NCBI GenBank assembly: GCA_015183035.1
Contig: JACZZP010000010.1
Location: 2,170,001 to 2,234,000 of the forward strand
Direction: 5' to 3'
Length of the DNA: 64,000 bases
From: Meloidogyne chitwoodi
Taxonomy: Eukaryota > Nematoda > Chromadorea > Rhabditida > Meloidogynidae
Part shown: positions 11,955 to 21,228 of the stretch, piece after piece
Numbering within the stretch: the first letter of the stretch is position 1
How the letters are laid out: every line of letters begins with the position of its first letter
Program-made: the position numbers and the translations under genes
Notes under the pieces: generated by a model
What the model was told of the DNA's origin: nothing
Database searches by the model: none
The model's input: only the letters and a program-made list of their open reading frames with translations

Positions 11955-12841
11955 AGACAAAAAATGATGATGATATATTTTTGAAGGGATTTTTTGTATT
12001 TTTTATATATTTTGAATAATTTTGTTCTAATATTTTCAGTTGAACATTTTGAGATTTTTTAGCCTTCTGACCATTTTGAGTTTTTTAGTCTTCTGACCAT
12101 TTTGAGATTTTTTATTCTTTTGACTATTTTGAGATTTTTTATTCTTTTGACCATTTTGAGATTTTTTATTCTTTTGACCATTTTGAGATTTTTTATTCTT
12201 TTGACCATTTTTAATTATTTGAGTCAACTGGACATATTTCTACGTAATATTTACATTTTTGTAATGTTTTAATTTATTTATGCATTGTTATTTATTTATT
12301 TTTAAATATTTATTTACTTCTCAATTTTATCTTATAATATATTTATTTATTTTTCTATTAAAAAGAAGAAAAAAATTCTCAGCGCCTTTATTTATATTTT
12401 GGATATTTATTTTTTTTTATTTTAATTTATTTTTTAAATAAATTTATTTTTTGTCTTTCTATAAAAAAAAATTTTTTTTTTTTTTCAAGTGCCTTTTTTT
12501 CACTATCATTTTTATTTATTAAAAATCATATTAAAAAAAAATTTTTTTAATAAAATTTAATTTATTTTTTATATTTTCAAGAAGAGATAAATAAATAAAG
12601 AGGTTGATTTCCTTCTTTTTTTTTTTTATTGATTTTCTATCTTTTAGCAAAAAGAAAAGAAAAAACTCTTTGTAAATAACACAAGGATAAATAAATAAAT
12701 ATTATTTTCTTGCTGAGATCTGATGGATATTATTATTTAAAAATTAATTCTTTTTCTTTCTTTCTTTTTCATATAACAGCAAAAGTTGAAACAGAAGAGC
12801 TTATTATAAAATAAAATTTATTCTTCTTCTTCAAAAAAATA
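11955..12841. other. 3' flank and intergenic region between zinc-finger genes
   Basis: Holds the 27-bp tandem repeat at 12042-12215, then A/T-rich filler to the next ATG. A purine-rich patch at 12590-12680 and a possible acceptor (CATATAACAG) at about 12780 precede the start codon. I see no further gene. Confidence 0.45.
12042..12215. repeat. 27-bp tandem repeat downstream of zinc-finger gene
   Basis: About six copies of a unit GACCATTTTGAGATTTTTTA plus TTCTTTT; the first two copies are diverged and the later ones nearly identical. It begins about 90 bp after the stop at 11954, so it is probably in the 3' UTR. An antisense frame through it (a nine-residue NGQKNKKSQ repeat) is a by-product of the repeat. 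Confidence 0.85.
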
Positions 12842-15800
12842 ATGGAACAAAATAAAGGACAAAAACAACAAGGACAGGAAGAACAGCAACAAGAATTGGT
12901 ATAATACATATTTATTAATTGTTTTAAGAGAGTTAAAAAGCACACCTTCTCCCTTTGTTATAATAAATTCTGAAATAAAAACTCTAACTTATACCAACAA
13001 AACTGATTTATACCATTATCTCTTAATTATACCAAAATGGAATAATTCAGAGAGGAAAGTGGGTATGAAATAAGTGGGGATATCTCTATATTTTCTCTAC
13101 TCTTTTTTTCTTATCTCACAACACAACTTTTCATATTTTTTTAAATATTTATTAATTAATTAGCCAGTTGCTGAGATCAGCTGTACTGTTCAATTTGTAA
13201 GCAATCGAAATAATCAACAAGGACAAGCCGAAAATAATAATAATACTCAACAAAGAAATAATCAGAATAATGGAAATTAATTTGAAAAATTTAAAAAAAA
13301 AATTTTTAGAAGAATATTGCCTTTTAATTAAATGCCTCCTCTTAATTTTAATTTTTTTTAATTTTAATATACTAATTTAGGATTTTTATTTTATATAATA
13401 AAGGGAGATGGTGTGTGCTTTTTATATAAAATTTAATTAATTAAAAAAAAATTTTTTTTCTAAGCAAAAAATTAAATTAAAAAAAAAACAATTTCATTGA
13501 TAAAATAAATATTTACTCAAATGTCCCTTTTTTAAAGTAATTTAATTTTAAATAATCAAAAAACATAATGCCAAAAAGGCGTAATATTAAATGAACTTTT
13601 TTCTTATTTTTTTCAAATAAAATTTTCTTTTCTTTTTTTCTTTTTTTTTGTTTATAAATTAATTTGTTTTTTAATAAAATACCTAAAAAAATGATAAAAT
13701 AAATAAATATTAATTATTATATTTTTTTATTTAAATTTAATTTTAGTCAGAGGAATTAAATAATTTAACAATAAAACAACAACAAAATAATAATAATAAA
13801 CAAATAATTGAACAACAAAAATTATCTAATACTTGTAAAAAGAATTGTGTAAAAGATGAAAATGGTTTTACTTACTATAAATGTCGTTTTTGTGGATTAA
13901 CTTTTAATTTTATGGTCAGGTTTATTTTTTTTATTTTTTATTTAATTTTTTCCAATTTTTAGACAACTCTAAAGGTTTGTTTAATTAAACTTTGTGTGTT
14001 TTTTAATCTCTGATCAATTAAAATTTAATTTTATATATTTAAAGGCTCATGAAAGAGTTCATGATATTATTCAGGTTTTTATTAATTTAAAAAATAACAT
14101 ATTTAATTGTTTTAAAGCCTTATACATGCAATAAATGTGGCGAAGCTTTTCATTATATGTGTGAATTGGAATATCATGCCAAAAGTGAGTCAAAAAAGAG
14201 AAAAATTTTGAAAAATTCTCTTTTTTTAAAGCTCATTTAAAACAGAAGGGATATAAATGTGAATGTGGACGAACATTTTTTCAGGTTTTTTTTTTAATTT
14301 CTTTTATTTTTAAATATTTCTTTATTAAAAAAGTACACGGATCTTTTAAATCATCGTCATCCAGGAGAAGATCCTCCTCCTGAGCCAGCAGTTCCTCCAA
14401 TTCCATCACTTATTGAATCAATGCCTCCTTTAATGTCTTCAGCAGCATTAATAGCAGAAAGAGAAATGGGATTACCTACACCAGAATTTAAAGAAAAAGG
14501 ATATGAACCTAAAGTTTATTTTTAATCTTTTATTTTAACAAATTTTTTTAAGTATCAAAATCGTGTTTGGACAGATATTCGTTCAAAGCCATATATTTGC
14601 CAGTACTGCTCTAAGGTATATATTTTTTATTTTTAAATTGTTTTTGGGTTTTTTAATTTAATTTTTAGCTTTTTAAGCTTAAAAATATTAAAATACCATT
14701 AAAAGGGTTCGAACCCTCAACGTATTACCCACAAAATCAAAAGCACTAACCACTTGACTATTATTTTCACATTGTCAAATATGCTTCACACAGCGGGTCA
14801 GCCCAGTTGACAGACACGACTTAGGTTAGAGAAAAGATTTGCAGTGTTGTTATGTCTTAGTATGTTAGATCTGGGAAGTTAAGCAGCGGTGGTGAGAAAT
14901 GTGTGGAGAAAAATGAGTTAAATAGTGGTATTAAATAAAATTAAATTTTAAATAAGAAAATTAATAAAAATAAGTAATTTTAATGTAGAAAAATATTGAA
15001 AAAAATAATCAAAAATTTGTTACAAAAAAGGAGGAACATTTTCATTATTTACTTCAAAATCATTTACTTCTTGATCATCTTTATCATCATCTGTATCTCC
15101 CATTTTTTCGCATTTTTTTGTGTCGTAAATAAGGTTCCAAAGAGCTTGATGTCGAACCATTCGCTCTAAGGCCAAAGAGCGATCTCCTGTGTTATGGTAA
15201 CGGCTCACCTTAAATGAATGTTTTTAAATAATCAAAAAATTTAAAAATTACAAGTGAATTAAACTTTGAATGTACGCTTTCAAGACATTGGTCACTCAGA
15301 AGTCCAACCCATCTGTGTTCTTTAGCAAATTCAACCATATGCAGTAGGTAATGCATTTTGGGAATTATTTTTCCCATTAATTCCTAAAGTAAAAATATGT
15401 AAAAAGTAAAATTATAGAAATATTTACATAAAATAATGTAATTATTGTCTTGGATACTTCTTCAAATTTCTTTAATCCTTTATCATTCAATTCTAATGAT
15501 CGAGATAGTCTAAATGCTAAAGCAATTGCGAACATTAAATCTTCCCATTTTTTCCTTTTTAATGTATCAGCAATTAATAAGGCTAAATCATGTCTCTTTG
15601 CTATAACCTTCCTGACTGAATTTCCACAAAACTGATGTGTGTGAGAATCTGGGCGGGCTCCAATTATTCCATAACTCATTTCTAGACAATTTTCTCCACT
15701 ATTATCCCATAAAATTTTCATTGATTTATTGAGAATTCCGTGTAAGACGTGCATTGATGGACAAATAATTGCGAAACGATTAGCCATTAGAAGGGGTTGA

Positions 15801-17847
15801 TAATTACACGAAAATTTATCTTCACTGGTTCCTTCGAATGTTCTTGTGACACCCAAATTTCGTATTTCATTTTTTGGTGCCCTACACAAAGAACACGGGT
15901 GTAAGCTGGCCGCTCCCTTGTGTCCTATGAAGTCCTTCAAAAATTTTAAATCTACGCACATCATCCTAAAATTTTATGTATTTTATTTAATAATTACATC
16001 TACCATTGTATCTTAAGTAAATTTCTATTTTTTAATTGAACATCATATATTTGATCAATCTGTTTTAAAACCTCATGAAGCCATTTTTCTTGCTGTTTTC
16101 GACCATCATCACCGTGCCAGCAAGCCTTAAAAAATTATAAAATAAAATGGACTGAAAGATTACTAAAAAAGAAAAATTTCTGTATGAATTTGGCATAGCA
16201 TTAGTCGAAATAAAAAAGCCAAATTTAGAAGTGTTGGCTAATTTGTCGCCACCCTTATCACCAGCCAAAACAACATTAAGTATATTATTTTTTTGTTGTA
16301 ACATCCCTTAAAATATTTTATTTTTTTAATTTATAAAGATAAAGTTTACCATTATCATAAAGCCTTTGAATTCTTCTGGAAAGCACTTCTAAAACATTCA
16401 TACAGAAAATCCCATTATTTTTTATATTGAATTTGGAAAATTTGCCTTCATCTTTTTTTATACTTTTTACCAAATTTGTAGGAGCAAAAGGATCGTGTAA
16501 ATTTTTTCTTAGCTCTTTTTTCAGGTTTTCACGTTGTTTCCCTGTCAACCCTATATCCAACACCATAGCAATATCCTCTAATGGACTCAGACGATTAGGA
16601 CATTCATTTTCACGTAATAAGCTTGGGCTTCTTATATTAACAAATCTTTCTGTTTCCAAAGATCTTCTTCTAATTTGTCGTTTTCCTAATTCTGTAAAGG
16701 CTTTTCTTGGCAAAGAAGCATCCATTTTTCGAATTTTTGTAAGCAATTCATTGTTAATATTCTTTAACCTTTCATTAGTCAATTTTAAATCCTTCATTTG
16801 ATTTTGAATTAGAATAAAATTTGCTTAAATATAAAAATAATTCTAATCCTAAAACAAAAAAACCTTTGATATTTGAAGGTGATTCATATGTCTGAGTAGA
16901 CGAATCACTCAACTCCATCTCCTCTGTTTGAATTGCAACATCTCTTGTTTCATCTTTACATTGAACAGTAACATCTGCCCTCGATTCATTGTCTAAAAAA
17001 TTGAATAAAAAATTTTAAAAAATTTAGAAAACCATGTCTAGGCATTTGAGGTGGACAATGTACTTCTACTGCTTCAGTTTTATTTTTTCCTCCTCTGGCT
17101 TTTTCAGCCTTTTGTTCTTTTGATTTTTTCTTTTTGTCTTTTTCTTCATTCCCTCTTTTGCTTCTTTCACGGAAAAACCTCTCTATAGTTGATTTTCGAG
17201 GCATATCTAAAAGTTAAAGAAGGAACTTTTATTCAAAAAGAAGGTAACTTTTTCTAATTTTTTGCTTAAAACATTCTTAAAACTATAATCTATGAAATTG
17301 TTAGACAAAATTAAAATCTGTTAACTAAAAGTCGAGATATTGGATTTTAAAGTTGGTAACCTCATTTCTGGGTAAAATGAAAAACGAGAGTAATGATTAA
17401 AACGAGAGAGCAAATTATAGAAAGAAAGAAAACGAGACACTTCATTAAGTCCGCCTTAACCCGCTGTGCTTCATTTTCTTCCCAGAATGAATAATAAACT
17501 ATTTTCGTCTTTAAAAAATTTATATAAAAAATAATATAAATTTATATTAAAAATTTAAAGCTGTTGGGTAGTGTAACTATGTAATCACAATATTTTTTAT
17601 TTTTTTTAATTTTTTAAAAATTTTTTTCAAATTTAGAGTTATGCAGATAGTCGGTTAGTTTTATTTTTAATAATAAAATATATTCTATTTTATTAAAAAA
17701 AAAATTAAAGGCAATTAGCTTATCATATGTACTGTCATCGAGGAGAAAGACAATTTAACCCTCGTGCTTCTAGGTTTTTTTTTAATTTTAATAAATAATT
17801 ATTTTTTATTGTCTAGATATTTAATGTGCAGAAATGAGTATGTTTAA
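12842..17847 (+). CDS. Four-finger C2H2 zinc-finger protein
   Basis: A predicted DNA-binding protein of about 257 residues. Exons: 12842-12898, 13164-13196, 13747-13914, 13963-13974 (12 nt), 14045-14074, 14118-14184, 14232-14284, 14334-14513, 14553-14615, 17637-17653, 17711-17773, 17817-17847; phases agree. Fingers: YKCRFCGLTF...HERVH; YTCNKCGEAF...HAKTH; a shortened YKCECGRTFF...HRH with C-x-C and H-x-H; and YICQYCSKSY...HMYCH. A Pro-rich linker separates fingers 3 and 4. The fourth finger is split after CSK by a 3.0-kb intron carrying a transposon. The second exon may instead read on to a stop at 13280, giving a short finger-less product, and its 33 nt can be skipped without changing frame. 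No orthologue name is claimed. Confidence 0.8.
14701..14763 (-). pseudogene. tRNA-like fragment beside the transposon
   Basis: Read on the minus strand it contains an A-box-like AAGTGGTTAGTGCTTTTG and a perfect B-box-like GGGTTCGAACCC about 30 nt later. No convincing anticodon stem, so a tRNA pseudogene or SINE is more likely than a working tRNA. It ends about 20 bp before the left target-site copy of the transposon. Confidence 0.4.
14868..14888 (+). ncRNA. 5S rRNA-like fragment in transposon left end
   Basis: GATCTGGGAAGTTAAGCAGC closely resembles the conserved internal segment of eukaryotic 5S rRNA (GATCTGG.AAGTTAAGCA.CG), which includes the RNA polymerase III internal promoter. Only about 20-30 nt match, so it is a fragment, not a gene. 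Similarity is judged from memory of the 5S sequence. Confidence 0.4.
15020..17204 (-). CDS. Transposase-like protein, RAG1/Transib- or CMC-like DDE candidate
   Basis: A 626-residue protein from eight exons in minus order: 17204-17033, 16992-16864, 16823-16350, 16306-16164, 16125-16004, 15965-15428, 15383-15265, 15203-15020. There are no internal stops and all phases agree. The N-terminus is Lys/Glu-rich (possible nuclear localisation). Later come VVLAGDKGGDKL, then VDLKFLKDFIGHKG...HPCSLCRAPK (a CxxC), a segment PSMHVLHGILN, CGNSVRKVI, and KMHYLLHMVEF...LLSDQCLESVH. Order and spacing recall RAG1/Transib catalytic cores (first Asp in a GDxxGD-like motif, CxxC insertion, final Glu in an ES-x-H context) and a widespread group of uncharacterised invertebrate proteins. 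The second catalytic Asp is not obvious to me. It could be active or lately inserted; a domesticated host gene is less likely given the clean ends. Confidence 0.65.
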
Positions 17848-18192
17848 AAAAAACTAAAGAAAACTTTTAATTTTTTAAAGAAATTCCTACATATCTTCAG
17901 GCATTGATTTGAAGGATGCGTAAATATTCTATAAAAAAGGGGAGAATACATAGAAGAAATTAGGAGAGTTAAAAAGATGTTTCAAGTTTATTTTAAAAAG
18001 ATGCTTCAAGTTTATTATTATAAAAATGCTACAAGTTTATTTAAAAGGTAATATTTAAATTTAACTTTATTAGCTATAAGAAAAATAAAAATCAGAAACA
18101 CATATATATAGAAAAGAGTTTCATAGTATTATTACAAAAATAGGTATATTTATTTATTGCTTCTTTTTTATTGAAATCTTTATTTTATAAAA
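17848..18192. other. Convergent intergenic spacer with CAAGTTTATTTT repeats
   Basis: Spacer between two tail-to-tail genes. It carries three loose copies of a TGCTTCAAGTTTATTTTA-like word (about 17980-18050), the same dispersed family seen at 18770-19015 and 38470-39745. No gene seen. Confidence 0.5.
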
Positions 18193-19682
18193 TCATAATT
18201 TTGTAGTTTCATTATTTGTAATTGTAGCATTATTTGCATTGTCATAAGCCTTTTGTTTTTGTTCTTCTATAAATCGTAAAATATTAGAAGGGCTTGATGA
18301 ATCTGTTTGATTTTTTCCTTGATTTATAACACTTGAAATTTCTGCTAATGAGAGATCTGTAAAACGATATTCGAGTGTTTCAAGTTTATTTTTGAATATT
18401 TATGCATTTAAAAACTAAACCAATAGAAGAATTATCTGCAGTATCTTCAAATTCAGTGCGGGAAGGAGTGCTACTCTGACTTAGTGGTGGTCCATTGCCT
18501 AATTGGATTCTAGTTAAGCTTTGTTGTCGAGGCATTCGATAATTACGACGTTTCTTGTGTGTTGTTAAAGGATCAGAATCACGTAATAAAATTGGATTGC
18601 TGAATGCATCTTCTGGTGGTTTGCTAGCACTAAAATAAGGGAAAAAACTATTAGTGTAAAATAATAGGCAAACTCTAAAATATCTTCAATATCTTCGGCC
18701 TCTTCATCAACAATAAAGTTTGGTGGTTTCTGTTGAATCATCATTAATTCTGCCTGTAATTAAAATTGTATCAAGTTTTTTTTAAGTTTTATCTTAAAGT
18801 TTGATCTTAAAGCTGTATGTTTCAATTTTATTCTTTATATCAAGTTTATTTAAATTAGTTTATGAGTTTTTAAGTTTGTGATTTAAGTTTATTTCTTTTA
18901 AGTTTGTAATTCAAGTTAATTTAAATTAGTTTATGTGTTTTTAAGTTTGTATTTCAAGTTTAAGTTTTAAATTAAATTTGTGTTTTTAAAGTTCATTTTA
19001 TGTTTCAATTTATATACATATTACTTCAGAATCCTGATCATCGTATTGGTGTCTATTCATTGTTTGAATTCCAACATTTTCTAGTGTTGGTGCATCTAAA
19101 GAACTTCCTTGAAAAAGTAGTTGTTTTTTAGCTGCTTTTTTATCCCAAAGTGTATTATCATCCTCAACAAACTAATAAAAAATATTAATTTTTTTAATCT
19201 TTTTAAATTACCTCAGGTGAGGGTAATCTTATTTCTTTAAATTCATCACTTATTTTACGACGTGCCGATGCTGAGAGAAATAAAAAAAATATTTTTTTTA
19301 AAGGATTATTTAATACCAATAATATCATCCAATGTAACAGAATTGCTTAATCCACTTGTTTGACTTACTGAAGGGCTAGTAATTGTTGTTTGTGGTGGAA
19401 TTGTAGGTATTAACGAACCATTTTGTTTAATTATTGCTTCAGAATTTTCTATAATTTTTGAAGCAAAAAATAATAATATTTAAAAAAAAACTAACTAAAT
19501 ATTTTTTCATCTGTTGCCATCATTTTAACATTTAATGGGGTTAAATTACTACTCCTTTTAGTTTTATCACGAATAAAACTTAATCGTTGTACATGAAATT
19601 TTCCACAATTAAAATCACACCATTCTTCACGTGAGCAATAAATTGAAGGTAATGGACTTTGTTGCATCATTTGACGATACAT
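18193..19682 (-). CDS. Unrecognised 325-residue protein, seven exons
   Basis: Minus-strand exons 19682-19496, 19448-19317, 19270-19212, 19171-19025, 18753-18674, 18629-18421 and 18356-18193 join in phase to 325 residues. Unlike most frames here the protein is of ordinary complexity. The N-terminal part has a Cys/Trp-rich patch (SIYCSREEWCDFNCGKFHVQ) with a basic stretch after it. The middle is acidic (DEEAEDIEDI), followed by a basic cluster (HKKRRNYRMPRQQ) and a Ser-rich tail. No transmembrane segment or signal peptide is visible, so a cytoplasmic or nuclear protein is likely. I do not recognise the family. A short upstream minus-strand ATG (MAASLQFNDIYIH, 19969-19925) ends at a possible donor but does not splice in frame to this start. 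Confidence 0.7.
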
Positions 19683-21228
19683 TTTTATATTTTAATTTAC
19701 AAACTTAAGTTTCAGAGATTAATTTTTGTCTGTGTTATTAATATTTTATGAAGCAGGCGTCTACAATTGCAAAACAAAAGTTTATTTATATTTTATGAAG
19801 CAGGCGGGAAATTATAAAATAATGTGCTCAACTTTATTTTTAGACTAAGTTGAACATGTTATAATTAAATATTTTGAAGCAAAAAGTTGTAAGAAGAAAA
19901 AAATTTTATTTATTTTTTATATACCTAACTATGAATGTAAATATCGTTGAATTGTAGAGAAGCAGCCATCTTTTAATATATTGGTGGGAATAATTTATTA
20001 AAAAATAATAATAAAAAAGAAAGAATTTTAAAAAAGAGAAAGAAGATGTTTATTAAAAGCTAAGAAAATATTAAAAAAAAATATTTTTTTGCCTGAAAAT
20101 AGAGAAAAAAAGATTAAAAAGGCATAAATGTATACATATAATATATTAAATATTTTTTCTTAATTATTATATTGAAAGAATTAAAAAAAAAGATATAGTT
20201 AAATGATAAAAATCCTTTTTTTTCATTAAAATAATGTGGATTTTTTTTTAATTTTTCTGTTAATTTTATAAAAATGAAAAATAAGACAAACTTGTGGATT
20301 AAAAAAAAAGGTGAACATTCTTTTTATATTTTTTTTAGAAAATTCAAAATAATTAAAAAATAAAAGGGGAATGAAAAATAAAAAGTGTAAAATGTTGTTA
20401 TATTCTAAAATTATAAATTTTATTTTTAAAATGAAAAAACAATATTTTATACATTTAATTAAAATTGGCTATTTTATTATGCATTGATTTTTTATTTAAA
20501 GATTAATAAAAAGCTTAAAAAATATTTACGCAATTTTAACTGGCACACAAGAATTTATATTCTTCATTTTTATACAAGCATTTATAAATAAATATATATT
20601 TATTTTTTTAAAGGCTTTAATAAGCGTCATCATTAACAACACATTTTTTATATAAAGTAAATCTTAAATTATTAATTTTAATATTTTATTTTTTTAAAAT
20701 TAATTTTGAGAATAAAATAAATTTTTGAGAGTGAATAAAAAAAGAAAAAAATTAAAATAATTTATAAATATTACACACACAAAAATGTGTTAATTTTGTA
20801 TCAAAAGAGTGTTTTTGTCTAAATGTTAAAAGAAGATTAAAAAAATAATCAAAAAAATGAAGAAAAAAATAAAAAGAAATAGAAAAATTAGACAATTTAA
20901 AAAGTAATTATTTTAATTATAATTTTTAAGATTTCGCATCTTTTGGCATTATGTTTTTAAAAATAATTTTAAATGACAATTCATCCCACATTAAAAGTAA
21001 ACGATTTTTATTTTGTCTTATTTGTTAGTTTTTCTTCACTTTTTTTTTAGTTTTTTATTAATTTTATTTTTGAATACTTATTTATTTAATTTATCTGTTT
21101 CTTAAACATTGAAAAAAATCAATGTTATTGTTATTACTTAGAAGAATAAATTCTTTTTTTAACAAATTAATCATAATTTAATTTATACATTGCTTGACAC
21201 AATTTTAGAAAACAAACAAACAATTTAA
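19683..21228. other. Divergent intergenic region
   Basis: Shared upstream space of the minus-strand gene and the + strand THOC1 gene. It holds two copies of TTTATGAAGCAGGCG (about 19745-19805), the short minus-strand frame at 19925-19969, and otherwise A/T filler. A possible acceptor (ACAATTTTAG, 21208) precedes the THOC1 start, consistent with a trans-splice site. Confidence 0.45.

Larger units (their letters stand above)
14789..17468 (-). mobile_element. Apparently intact 2.68-kb DNA transposon, CACAG ends
   Basis: The ends are exact 10-bp inverted repeats: CACAGCGGGT at 14789-14798 and ACCCGCTGTG at 17459-17468. They are flanked by an exact 5-bp duplication, CTTCA, at 14784-14788 and 17469-17473. 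Between them is one complete multi-exon gene on the minus strand. It lies in the intron 14616-17636 of the zinc-finger gene, opposite to the host's direction. CACWG-type ends with 5-bp duplications are typical of Transib/RAG-like elements; CMC (Chapaev) elements also start CAC but usually duplicate fewer bases. Superfamily is inference. Confidence 0.75.

Noticed and set aside
12036..12227. Minus-strand KNKKSQNGQ repeat protein
   Set aside because: Pure translation of the 27-bp tandem repeat.
16427..16801. Plus-strand 124-residue frame
   Set aside because: Antisense shadow of transposase exon 3; the minus strand carries the phase-consistent gene.
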